Assembly: GCF_014138605.1 (NCBI RefSeq)
Contig: NZ_JACJHX010000006.1
Span: 1-64,000 of the forward strand
DNA: 64,000 bases
Reading direction: 5' to 3'
Source of the DNA: Peribacillus huizhouensis
Lineage (GTDB): Bacteria > Bacillota > Bacilli > Bacillales > DSM-1321
The translations under genes were made by a program, and so were the position numbers. Below, piece by piece: positions 8,909-18,894 of this stretch. Numbering within the stretch: position 1 is the first letter of the stretch; the number at the start of each line of letters is the position of its first letter. The notes under the pieces are model-generated. The model saw only the letters and a list, made by a program, of their open reading frames with translations. It was not told the origin of the DNA and made no database searches.

Positions 8909-9343
8909 GATACATTCTCCTTTATGTTTTTTTAAAATGCTAAATAATCCTTTCTATTAAATTTAAGATACTGTTAGTTTTTTGTTAATTGAACCAGATT
9001 ATGCATGTATATAAAATATTAATAGTTTTATGGGGAAGCTCGTTCATCAAATTGAGAATGTTGGAAAAGAGTATGTTACGTGAATATAGAGGAAGTAGCT
9101 TTAATGTGGACAAATCATGGTCAATTACTTGCTGTTTATATTTATGGAATAGTAATTGAGATAGTAACCTCAATGATTCAATTCTTGTTCTCTGATGTAG
9201 TATTTATTCGTAGGTAAAATAAACTATAAATAGGAAATTATCGTACTTTTATGTAAGGTCAACTAACTTTGTAAATATCCACTATTTCATTATAACAAGA
9301 AGTCAATTTTTGAATACTTTGTAATACAGAAGGAGGGATGAGT
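8909..9343. other. Intergenic, no gene recognised
   Basis: 435 AT-rich bases between the divergent yckD-like and acidic repeat genes. No ORF with a ribosome site, no strong hairpin. AAGGAGGG at 9330-9337 is the ribosome site of the following gene. Confidence 0.6.
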
Positions 9344-10264
9344 ATGAATGCTGAAAGGAAAGAAATAATAAAAAGATTTCTCGAACAAAGGATTACTATA
9401 GATAATAATTTATTTAACGAAGGAGCACTTTCGCAACTAATAAATATATTTAAAAGTAAAGCTGAAGCACAAGAGTTAGATGCAGAAGATTCTGTCCTTG
9501 AAGACGAAATCTTAGACGAGATCTTAAACGAAAGTGGAGATGAAGGACTAGACGATAAAGGGGATGAAGGTACCGAGGATAGTGGAGATGATGGTGCCGA
9601 CGAAAGCGGAGACGAAAGTGCTGACGAAAGTGCTGACGAAAGTGCTGACGAAAGCGGAGACGAAAGTGCCGACGAAAGCGGAGACGAAAGTGCCGACGAA
9701 GGTGCTGACGAAAGCGGAGACGAAAGTGCTGACGAAAGCGGAGACGAAAGTGCCGACGAAAGCGGAGACGAAAGTGAAGACGAAAGTGGGGATGAAGGTT
9801 TGAACGAGAGCGTGTATGAAAGTGCCGACGAAAGTGAGTATGAAAGTGCCGATGAGAGCGAGTATGAAGGTGCCGAAGAAAGTGTAGATGAAAGTGCCGA
9901 AGAAAGCGCCGACGAGGGCGAATATGAAGGTGCCGAAGAAAGTGCCGATGAAAGCGCTGACGAGGGCGAGTATGAAGGTGCCGAAGAAAGTGTAGATGAA
10001 AGCGCTGACGAGGGCGAATATGAAGGTGCCGAAGAAAGTGCCGATGAAAGCGCTGACGAGGGCGAATATGAAGGTGCCGAAGAAAGTGCCGAAGAAAGTG
10101 CTGACGAGGGCGAATATGAAGGTGCCGAAGAAAGTGCCGATGAAAGCGCTGACGAGGGCGAATATGAAGGTGCCGAAGAAAGTGCCGATGAGAGCGCTGA
10201 CGAAGGCGAATATGAAGGTGTCGAAGAAAGTGTAGATGAGAGTTCAGACGAGAGTGCGGACTAA
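9344..10264 (+). CDS. Hyper-acidic Ser/Asp/Glu repeat protein, putative spore-surface protein
   Basis: 306 residues. The first 55 are an ordinary amphipathic region (EIIKRFLEQR, LSQLINIFKSK). The rest is low complexity. A first block of eight-residue ADESGDES units is encoded at about 9592-9790. It is followed by seven near-perfect 16-residue units of the form ADEGEYEG-A-EES-x-DES (9908-10243, 48-bp DNA repeats) and a short SDESAD tail. Almost every residue is Glu, Asp, Ser, Ala or Gly, so the protein is extremely acidic with a Ser every 3-5 residues and regular Tyr. No signal peptide or Cys. ATG 9344 sits six bases after AAGGAGGG. It precedes cotS/cotSA-like genes, which suggests a coat or exosporium role and possibly a glycan or phosphate acceptor; that is inference. 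Confidence 0.85.
   Translation: MNAERKEIIKRFLEQRITIDNNLFNEGALSQLINIFKSKAEAQELDAEDSVLEDEILDEILNESGDEGLDDKGDEGTEDSGDDGADESGDESADESADESADESGDESADESGDESADEGADESGDESADESGDESADESGDESEDESGDEGLNESVYESADESEYESADESEYEGAEESVDESAEESADEGEYEGAEESADESADEGEYEGAEESVDESADEGEYEGAEESADESADEGEYEGAEESAEESADEGEYEGAEESADESADEGEYEGAEESADESADEGEYEGVEESVDESSDESAD
9908..10243 (+). repeat. 48-bp tandem repeat (7 units) inside the acidic protein gene
   Basis: Seven consecutive 48-bp units starting GC(C/T)GACGAGGGCGA, differing only at a few third positions and at the Ala/Val and Asp/Glu variable codons. Frame is kept throughout. Such near-identical tandem units are prone to unit gain and loss. Confidence 0.9.
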
Positions 10265-10299
10265 GACGAATAAAAAAATGTAGTTATTTTGAAAAACTA

Positions 10300-10347
10300 A
10301 AAAAATATTAGGGGGGTCAACTTAAAGTGATCCCCCTAATATTTTTA
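10300..10347 (+). terminator. Rho-independent terminator
   Basis: AAAAATATTAGGGGG / TCCCCCTAATATTTTT arms with a short loop, 36 bases after the acidic repeat gene. Confidence 0.9.
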
Positions 10348-10348
10348 T

Positions 10349-10490
10349 TCCGCATTAGTAAGACCCCCGCCTCATGGCTTAGATGAATTCTAAGAAGTGT
10401 TGGTGGGATACAACTGACGGTAAATACCTTGTTGATTCAATTAAAATAAGTGGGGGTTGAAGCACCCCTCTCACTGATTGAAATTTCACT
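10349..10490 (+). repeat. Family B repeat, copy B2 (short form)
   Basis: Begins after TTTAT with CCGCATTAGTAAGACCCCC and ends AAGTGGGGGTTGAAGCACCCC...ACTGATTGAAATTTCAC followed by TTTAT. It keeps both ends of the element but lacks most of the interior. Confidence 0.75.
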
Positions 10491-10494
10491 TTAT

Positions 10495-10994
10495 TAAATT
10501 GTCTAAAAATACTTTTGCCAAATGGACAAGCGTTCAAATAAGCTGGTAATTTCATTTCTTGTTAAATAAGTAAGAATTTCAACTATCCAATTAAGTTGAG
10601 ACAACGATAGCTTGTTGAAAGATGAATTATTCAAATTTGCCTTATGCTTCTATGCAACTGTCCTATACAAATATTTGATTAGTGCATAATTTAGTTAAGA
10701 GTATTTAATTCTGCAAATGGGTCCTTGAAAAAATGATAAACAAATACCAATTTCCCTAACATTACAAATAGCCGAATACACTTAGACTTCTTATATTAAT
10801 AACTTGGAGAAACATCATCTATTACCTGAATTTTATTAGGATCCATGGGAATAATTCTTCGAATCAATTACAGGTGCATATGAAGAAATATATTTTTTAG
10901 TAAAGCGTTGATAAACCTATATGGTTTCCATCGTAAATAATTGACAGCGCTTATTTCTTGCAGAAACTACGATTTAATTCATAGGAGGGATATG
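10495..10994. other. Intergenic region before cotS-like gene
   Basis: About 500 bases with no convincing ORF, hairpin or repeat. It must hold the promoter of the cotS-cotSA pair. I could not identify a reliable SigK or SigA promoter by eye. AGGAGGG at 10983-10989 is the ribosome site. Confidence 0.5.
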
Positions 10995-12089
10995 ATGGAT
11001 AATTTAATAATTGAACCATGGGAAACCGATGATTTAACTGATGAATTTTTTGTACCTGATTATATTGAGCAAATAGCACAGGAAGTTCTTAAGAGTTACG
11101 ATCTTTCTGTTAATAGCAAACAAGTCATAACTACAAAAGCAGATAAAGGCGGTGCGATTTGGAAACTTGAAACATCTTCTGGTCCCAAAAGTTTAAAGCT
11201 GTTACACAGAAGGCCAACGAGAAGCATGTTTAGCTTAGGAGCTCAGGAGTATTTAGTTAAAGTACAAGAAGCGAGAGTTCCGCCAATTGTGAAAACAAAG
11301 GATGAAAAGGATTATGTCGAAGCAGGAGGGAAGTTATGGTTCGTTGCAGAGTGGATTGAACCGTTAGTACCTGTTACGAAAGATTTAGAAGGTGCGAAAC
11401 ATTTATGTTATGCTCTCGGTGAATTTCATCGTTTAAGTAAGGGGTATGAGCCACCGCAACAATCTGAAGTAGCTTCACGACTGCGTAAATGGCCATCTAG
11501 TTATGAAAAGATGATCAAAAAAATGGATTGGTTCCGAAACATTGCTAACGTCTATCGTGAATTACCAGCAAGTACACATTTATTGAATGTAGTTGATCTG
11601 TTTGAAGAGCAAGCGAGAAATAGTTTAACAAGGCTTAATCAATCGAGTTATTCCGAATTGATAAAAAAAGGAAATGCTTTTTGGGGACTTGTTCATCAAG
11701 ACTATGGCTGGTCAAATGGGCAAATGGGTAGTAATGGAATGTGGATTATTGACCTAGATGGGGTTGCGTTTGATCTTCCGCTTCGCGATTTAAGAAAGCT
11801 GATAAGTGGCACAATGGCAGATTTATATAGATGGGATGTACATTGGGTTCGGGAAATGATTAAGTCATATCATGAATCAAATCCCCTAACAACTGAATTA
11901 TATGAGATTTTAATGATTGATTTGTCACTCCCAAATGAATTTTATAAAAATATTAAAGAGGTTGTCTATGATCCTGAATTATTTTTAAATGATCAAACAA
12001 CACAGTTAATCCAAACGATTGTCGATACTGATCAGACTAAATGGCCAGTGCTTGAAGAAATCGCAGGCGATTGGAGGGGGATGGAATAA
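10995..12089 (+). CDS. cotS: CotS-family spore coat protein (kinase-like fold)
   Basis: 364 residues of the CotS/CotI/YutH group, which have an aminoglycoside-phosphotransferase/choline-kinase-like fold. The catalytic loop reads VHQDYGWSN (about residue 234) and the metal-binding segment reads IIDLDGVAFD, so the key Asp and Asn are kept and it may be an active small-molecule or sugar kinase. An N-lobe Lys candidate lies in SLKLLHRRPT. Known CotS proteins are late mother-cell coat components. ATG 10995 (or 10992) follows AGGAGGG. The stop lies two bases before the start of the CotSA-like gene, as in the cotSA-cotS pair of B. subtilis. Confidence 0.87.
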   Translation: MDNLIIEPWETDDLTDEFFVPDYIEQIAQEVLKSYDLSVNSKQVITTKADKGGAIWKLETSSGPKSLKLLHRRPTRSMFSLGAQEYLVKVQEARVPPIVKTKDEKDYVEAGGKLWFVAEWIEPLVPVTKDLEGAKHLCYALGEFHRLSKGYEPPQQSEVASRLRKWPSSYEKMIKKMDWFRNIANVYRELPASTHLLNVVDLFEEQARNSLTRLNQSSYSELIKKGNAFWGLVHQDYGWSNGQMGSNGMWIIDLDGVAFDLPLRDLRKLISGTMADLYRWDVHWVREMIKSYHESNPLTTELYEILMIDLSLPNEFYKNIKEVVYDPELFLNDQTTQLIQTIVDTDQTKWPVLEEIAGDWRGME

Positions 12090-12091
12090 CT

Positions 12092-13741
<1,650 letters not shown>

Positions 13742-13755
13742 GTAAACTTTAACAT

Positions 13756-13799
13756 CACAAATATAGACCCGTTTTTTAAGAAGCGGGTCTATATTTGTG
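13756..13799. terminator. Strong hairpin terminator
   Basis: CACAAATATAGACCCG / CGGGTCTATATTTGTG, perfect 16-bp arms around a T6-containing 12-base loop, 15 bases after the CotSA-like gene. Confidence 0.85.
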
Positions 13800-14232
13800 A
13801 AAAGTATTTCGTAAAAAATTATAGAGTGTGTTCCAAAAGAGTTGACTTAAATATCTATATACATAAAACGGAATAATACAATTAAAGTTTTTTACAATAT
13901 GTACGTTGGCAATAGTCTCTTCTCATTTTCTTAAATGAAAATGCATTAAACTCTTCCGTAATGTGTTCCATTAGAGCTTACGAAATTGACATAAGGATTA
14001 ATAGATAATAAAACGATTTTTTCTTATAAATCGAACTTCTTACCCAATTTTATTCATACTACATAAAAAGACCCTGTAGAGCAGTCTTTTATTAGAGTCT
14101 ACTCTACAGGTACAATTCGCAATTCATTTTTTACCTTTAAAGGATAATAAATGTTCTTCACTTTTAGAGGATCGTGTGAGTGTATGCTTATTTTACAACT
14201 TCTGCAATATCGTGTCATGTAAAGGCATCTTT
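13800..14232. other. Convergent intergenic region
   Basis: Gap between two convergent glycosyltransferase genes. Besides the hairpin at 14070-14111 I see only AT-rich sequence without supported ORFs. Confidence 0.5.
14070..14111 (-). terminator. Hairpin, likely terminator of the minus-strand glycosyltransferase
   Basis: ACCCTGTAGAG / CTCTACAGGT arms (with an additional inner AGTCT/AGACT pairing), about 120 bases beyond the stop of the minus-strand gene. Confidence 0.55.
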
Positions 14233-15399
14233 CTATGATTTCATTCTTTTCAGGGAAGTTGCATATAAATGTTCCAAACGTTGAGATACATGCTCAAATC
14301 CATGATTTGATTCAACGAATAACCGGCCTGTTCTGGCAATCGAGTCGGCCACTTTTTCATTGGATAATAAATAGGTAATGGCGTCTGCAAATGATTCTGA
14401 ATTTGTATAATCATCTATGACGATACCGTTTTCTAGATGTTTAATAATTTCCGCATTTCCTCCTCGGTTCGTAGTAATGATCGGTAACCCGGCACCCATC
14501 GCTTCGTAATGTACTCGGGCAAGGGGTTCTTGCCATTGGGAACTGCAGACGAATAAATCCCCTACTAGGAAATGAGCAGGAATTTCGCTTGGGGGTATAA
14601 AACCTGTAAATACAACTTTATTCTTTCCTAACGCATCAGCAAGTTTTCGCAAATATAATCCAAATTCATCAATTCTATCGTCACTAAACCATTTACTACC
14701 TACAATGACTAATACCGCATCAGGCTGGTCTTGAATAACTTGCTTCATGGCTTTTAAAAGTATATCAGGTCCTTTTACGGCACTTAAGCGCCCAACATAT
14801 AAGACAACTTTCTTATCCTTAACTCCATACTTTTTCCGAAGTTCGTTCCTTTGAGGATGTGCAATTTGATCCCAAATAGGTTTATATCTTTGCAAATCAA
14901 TTCCGGAATAAATAACCTTAACCTTGCTTTTGGCTAAAGGAAAACGAGATAAGATTGTTTCTCCGATATATTCACTGATAGTCATGATCCTGTCCACAGC
15001 TTTAATGACCAAATTTCCCATTTCTGTAGAGATTCTTTCTTTCCCAAACATTTCATTATGAAGACTCAACACAAAACGGCTTGCAGGCATAGCGTTTTTA
15101 TAGAATAAGAGATCACGAGGACGGTTGAATACATGGATTACATCGTAGTATTCCTTGTTTGCCATTTTTTCTGCCAGTTTTTTTCCTACATTAAATGGGT
15201 AATTATCACGGGGAACACGAATATATTTGACACCATTTACTTCTTCCATGTCGGGAAGATCCGGATCTGTAATGCAATAAATTGTTACATGATGTTTTTT
15301 GTTAATATAAGGTGTCACTCCATCGATTAAAACTTGAATAGCACCACCTCTAATAGAAGGAACGGTGAGTTTTTCTGTGCAAATCAATGCGATATTTAT
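14233..15399 (-). CDS. ytcC: CotSA/YtcC-like GT4 glycosyltransferase, apparent AUA start
   Basis: About 388 residues, the usual CotSA/YtcC length. Second-domain motif YVGRLSAVKGPDILL; acid pair QEPLARVHYEAMGAG and GGNAEII; donor loop RGGAIQ near residue 20. It is clearly paralogous to the gene at 12092, aligned from the first residues (ICTEKL). That alignment puts the start four codons before the first TTG, at ATA 15399-15397. This ATA is eight bases after AAAGGGAG, ideal spacing, whereas TTG 15387 is 20 bases away. I therefore infer initiation at AUA, or a mutated ATG/TTG. It would transfer sugar onto coat glycan. Followed on the same strand by no other gene; the pyrophosphorylase gene lies upstream. 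Confidence 0.85.
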   Translation of the reverse strand: MNIALICTEKLTVPSIRGGAIQVLIDGVTPYINKKHHVTIYCITDPDLPDMEEVNGVKYIRVPRDNYPFNVGKKLAEKMANKEYYDVIHVFNRPRDLLFYKNAMPASRFVLSLHNEMFGKERISTEMGNLVIKAVDRIMTISEYIGETILSRFPLAKSKVKVIYSGIDLQRYKPIWDQIAHPQRNELRKKYGVKDKKVVLYVGRLSAVKGPDILLKAMKQVIQDQPDAVLVIVGSKWFSDDRIDEFGLYLRKLADALGKNKVVFTGFIPPSEIPAHFLVGDLFVCSSQWQEPLARVHYEAMGAGLPIITTNRGGNAEIIKHLENGIVIDDYTNSESFADAITYLLSNEKVADSIARTGRLFVESNHGFEHVSQRLEHLYATSLKRMKS

Positions 15400-15505
15400 T
15401 GGTTACACTCCCTTTCATTGAAGAATTGGTCAAAGTGGTATTAAACCACTTGTTTTAAATCCACATATGGAACATTCCTTTTCAAATTCTATACTTATAT
15501 ATGCA

Positions 15506-16315
15506 CTACTCCATAAATGGTTGAATGTATTGATTGGCAGCTAGAAACTCCTCAAATCTACTAATATCAAAGCGATCTCCAACAATCGTCGTACCAAAGA
15601 AACTTTCTGCCTTCATCATTTCATTAATGGCATCAGTTAATTGAATTTCTTTTCCTACTCCAGGTGTTAATCCTTCTATATAGGAAAAAATTGATGGATT
15701 GAAGATGTATCTGCCAATGACAGCTAAATTTGACGGTGGATTTTTTTGTGGTTTTTCAACAATATTAACTATTTTACTAATTTTCTTCTCAATTTTTCGA
15801 CTTTCGACAACACCATAATTTGACAACAGGTGCTTTTCTACTTCATATAGACCAAGTACACTTTTCTTTTGTTTTTCATAAACCTTTATTAACTGTTTTA
15901 ATCCGTTTGTTTTATTATTAAAAATAACTTCATCCGGTAATAAAACAGCAAATGGATCATTACCAACAAAGTTTTTCCCTAAGAGGATTGCATCACCAAG
16001 CCCTCTAGCATATGGTTGGCGAATATATTGGATATGAATATCAGGAATTTTGTTTTTTTCTAATAAATGAGTAGATTGTTTTTTTTCAAGAAATGCTTCA
16101 AGTTCAAGTGAGCGATCAAAATAGTTTGCAATCAGATTTTTTGATTGTGAAACTACGAATAAGATCTCCTCAATTCCAGAGGCTAAAGCCTCTTCTACGA
16201 CATAATGAATAGCAGGTTTTACACCGATCGGAAATAATTCTTTCGGAACAACTTTTGTTATTGGTAAACCCCTCGTTCCATATCCTGCTGCAGGGATAAT
16301 TGCCTTTTTGATCAT
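15506..16315 (-). CDS. ytdA: UTP-glucose-1-phosphate uridylyltransferase (YtdA/GalU type)
   Basis: 269-residue nucleotidyltransferase that makes UDP-glucose from UTP and glucose-1-phosphate. The N-terminal PAAGYGTRGLPITKVVPKEL is the family's nucleotide-binding loop with catalytic Arg and Lys. LLPDEVIF carries the metal Asp, and VEKPQ and the DRFDI segment bind substrate. It is slightly shorter than housekeeping GtaB (about 292) and matches YtdA, the copy linked to coat glycan genes. ATG 16315 is 3' of an AGGTGA box. It supplies UDP-glucose to the dehydrogenase encoded divergently at 16631 and probably to the neighbouring glycosyltransferases. Confidence 0.88.
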   Translation of the reverse strand: MIKKAIIPAAGYGTRGLPITKVVPKELFPIGVKPAIHYVVEEALASGIEEILFVVSQSKNLIANYFDRSLELEAFLEKKQSTHLLEKNKIPDIHIQYIRQPYARGLGDAILLGKNFVGNDPFAVLLPDEVIFNNKTNGLKQLIKVYEKQKKSVLGLYEVEKHLLSNYGVVESRKIEKKISKIVNIVEKPQKNPPSNLAVIGRYIFNPSIFSYIEGLTPGVGKEIQLTDAINEMMKAESFFGTTIVGDRFDISRFEEFLAANQYIQPFME

Positions 16316-16630
16316 TTCTTAAATCACCTCGAATGCTATTTATTATTTTATGAAACAGTAGAGATTTATGACAATGTTAAAATTATGTTAACTTTAGTAT
16401 TAAATGATTTTTTCTTTGTTATTGGAAGTGCAATAGTCTAATTTCTAAGTATTTTTTAAATTTGAATTATTGTTTTTGTCAAAAGTAGCTGAGATAAATG
16501 GGGTTATTCTTGGTTAAACAGATCCTATATAAAGGAAATTTTTATTGTATATAGGCATTTGTTAAGTCACAGAAATTTGTCCATTAATATGATATAGAAC
16601 TTTAGATATATAGAGAGGGGACTATGTGGT
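16316..16630. other. Divergent intergenic region between ytdA-like and ytcA-like genes
   Basis: 315 AT-rich bases that must hold promoters in both directions. No hairpin or repeat seen. No promoter could be assigned with confidence; a mother-cell (SigE/SigK) promoter is expected if this locus behaves like the B. subtilis coat genes. Confidence 0.5.
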
Positions 16631-17920
16631 ATGGAAATCTGTGTGATAGGGGCGGGCTATGTAGGCTTAACGACCGCAGCCGTTCTGGCAGATCTCGGAC
16701 ACTCTATCTGTTGTGTTGACACAAATATTGAAAAAATTAAACAACTAAAACGCGGTGAAGTTCCAATTTACGAACCTGGATTATCTGAATTAATAAGTAA
16801 AAACAAAGATCAATTGACATTTAGCTCGATGATTGTTGAAAACATTCAAAAAGCAGCGGTAATTTTCATCGCTGTTGGCACTCCATCATTATCGGATGGG
16901 AGAACCGATTTAACATATATTCAATCAGTAGTAGATGAAATTGCTAAAGCGATAAGCTCTTATAAAACGATTATTACAAAGAGTACGGTGCCACCTGGGA
17001 CCAATGAAAATATAGATAAAATGTTAAAAGAAAAAGGAGTGGATCCAAAGCTATTCAACGTCGTATCTAATCCAGAATTTCTTCGAGAGGGTACTGCCAT
17101 TTCAGATATGATAAAACCAGACAAAATTGTCATAGGCAAACAGCAAGACGATCAAAAATCCCTTTCAATCTTAAAAGAAATATATAAAAGCATTACAGCA
17201 CCTTTCATAGTCACAAGCCTTAACGGTGCAGAAATGATTAAATATACGTCCAATGCTTTTTTAGCGACAAAAATCTCATTCATCAATGAAATAGCAAGAA
17301 TCTGTGATAAATATAATGTGAATATTGAAGATGTTACAAAGGGAATAGGTACTGATCCGAGAATAAGTCCCCATTTTCTTTCGTCGGGAATTGGGTACGG
17401 CGGTTCCTGTTTTCCAAAGGATGTTCGTTCATTAGAATACAGTGCATTAGATAAAAATGTAACTCCACTGTTGTTACAAGCTGTTCAGGCAGTAAATCAA
17501 TCACAAGTTAATCTATATATAGAGAAACTAAGTGCTTTCATAGATGACTTTTCAAGGAAAACAATTGCTGTATTAGGTGTTGCTTTCAAACCAAATACGG
17601 ATGATACAAGATATTCGCCAGCTGTTTCATTAATTGAAAAATTAAGTTCACTAGGCTGCATTGTACAAACGTATGATCCTAAAGCTCAACTTCCTTTCGA
17701 AAAGGTGGAAACGGTCAGCCAGCATGCCAAATTAGAAACGGCAATTATGAATGCTGATTGTGTGATTATCGCAACAGATTGGGATGAATTTAAACAGTTA
17801 AATTGGTTGAAAATAAAAGCGCTAATGAAAGGTGATTTCATTTTGGACGCACGTAACTGTATTGATCCACAAGTAGTCAGGGAAACAGGTTTAACATATA
17901 TCGGAGTTGCCCGTTCATGA
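16631..17920 (+). CDS. ytcA: UDP-glucose 6-dehydrogenase (YtcA/TuaD type)
   Basis: 429 residues. Oxidises UDP-glucose to UDP-glucuronate with two NAD+. Rossmann motif GAGYVGLTTA at residue 7; dimerisation and substrate region FLREGTAISDM and SNPEF; catalytic Cys in YGGSCFPKD (about residue 260); C-terminal UDP-binding domain with FKPNTDDTRYSP. Full length for the family. ATG 16631 lies ten bases after GAGAGGGG. The stop overlaps the start of the epimerase gene (ATGA), so the two are translationally coupled. Product and neighbours point to an acidic sugar in the coat polysaccharide. Confidence 0.92.
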   Translation: MEICVIGAGYVGLTTAAVLADLGHSICCVDTNIEKIKQLKRGEVPIYEPGLSELISKNKDQLTFSSMIVENIQKAAVIFIAVGTPSLSDGRTDLTYIQSVVDEIAKAISSYKTIITKSTVPPGTNENIDKMLKEKGVDPKLFNVVSNPEFLREGTAISDMIKPDKIVIGKQQDDQKSLSILKEIYKSITAPFIVTSLNGAEMIKYTSNAFLATKISFINEIARICDKYNVNIEDVTKGIGTDPRISPHFLSSGIGYGGSCFPKDVRSLEYSALDKNVTPLLLQAVQAVNQSQVNLYIEKLSAFIDDFSRKTIAVLGVAFKPNTDDTRYSPAVSLIEKLSSLGCIVQTYDPKAQLPFEKVETVSQHAKLETAIMNADCVIIATDWDEFKQLNWLKIKALMKGDFILDARNCIDPQVVRETGLTYIGVARS

Positions 17921-18864
17921 AAATATTGGTCACAGGGGCGGCGGGATTTATTGGTTCACATCTTTGCGAGAAGCTTTTAACAGACATGAATAATGAAATA
18001 GTTGGAGTTGACATATTTACTGGTCCAACACCTAATAAACTGAAGAGAGTGAATCTGGATAACTTGCTCTTAAACAAACGTTTTAAGTTAATTGAAGCGG
18101 ATATATTGACAGCTAACCTAGAAAAATTACTTGAAGATATTGATGTTATTTATCATTTAGCAGGAATACCTGGTGTTCGTTCGAGTTGGGGAAAAGATTT
18201 TGATCCTTATGTAAAAAATAATATATCCGGAACACAGCGTCTTTTAGAAGCCGTTAAGAATAAAAAATTAGTTAAGTTTATTTATGCCTCCACTTCATCT
18301 GTTTATGGAGAAGTAGATGGAAAAGTCGCTGAAAATGCCTATCTCACTCCACTCTCCCCATATGGAATCACAAAATTAACAGGTGAACATTTATGTTATG
18401 TTTATCATAAAAGCTTCAACATCCCGATTGTAACTGTAAGGTTTTTTACTGTTTACGGGCCAAGACAGAGACCAGATATGGCGTTTCACCGCTTCATTAC
18501 ACAGATTTTGAAAGAAGAAACACTTTCCATATTTGGTGATGGGACACAGACGAGAGATTTCACCTATGTAACGGATTGTGTTGAAGCTATAGCGTCGATT
18601 ATTTACAAGGACAATGTGATTGGCGAGACCATCAATATTGGAGGAAAAGAACGTGCCTCGATTAATGAAATACTTACAATCATAGAAACACTTACAGGAA
18701 AAAAAGCAATAGTTGATTACTTGCCAAAACTACTTGGAGAGCCAAGGCACACTTGGGCAGATATCTCAAAAGCAAAAAAATTGCTGAACTACAATCCAAA
18801 AATTTCTTTAAGAGAGGGAATTACAAAGGAAATAGAATATATCCAATCTATATTTACGATATAG
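17917..18864 (+). CDS. ytcB: NAD-dependent nucleotide-sugar epimerase (YtcB type)
   Basis: 315-residue extended SDR. TGAAGFIGSHL binds NAD at residue 7; active site Ser/Tyr/Lys in STSSVYG and SPYGITKL (Tyr about 149, Lys about 153); ARTH-type substrate loop at YGPRQRPDMAF. Sequence style matches UDP-glucuronate/UDP-glucose 4-epimerases, and the direct coupling to a UDP-glucose dehydrogenase makes UDP-galacturonate a plausible product (inference). Equivalent to YtcB in the B. subtilis ytcABC coat locus. Confidence 0.88.
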   Translation: MKILVTGAAGFIGSHLCEKLLTDMNNEIVGVDIFTGPTPNKLKRVNLDNLLLNKRFKLIEADILTANLEKLLEDIDVIYHLAGIPGVRSSWGKDFDPYVKNNISGTQRLLEAVKNKKLVKFIYASTSSVYGEVDGKVAENAYLTPLSPYGITKLTGEHLCYVYHKSFNIPIVTVRFFTVYGPRQRPDMAFHRFITQILKEETLSIFGDGTQTRDFTYVTDCVEAIASIIYKDNVIGETINIGGKERASINEILTIIETLTGKKAIVDYLPKLLGEPRHTWADISKAKKLLNYNPKISLREGITKEIEYIQSIFTI

Positions 18865-18894
18865 GAGGGATAAAATCGGGTTCGTATTGTCATT

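Noticed and set aside
9564..10235. Two 79-codon ORFs rich in Lys-Val-Pro-Thr inside the acidic gene
   Set aside because: They are frame-shifted readings of the GAC/GAA/AGT repeats with no ribosome site; the acidic frame is continuous, has AAGGAGGG and covers the whole repeat.
9592..10243. CRISPR array
   Set aside because: The repeats are in-frame coding units without unique spacers, and no cas genes are present.
16316..16630. SigK promoters between ytdA-like and ytcA-like genes
   Set aside because: GTCAC and ATGATATA occur, but spacing to the -10 is off by two to three bases; not called.
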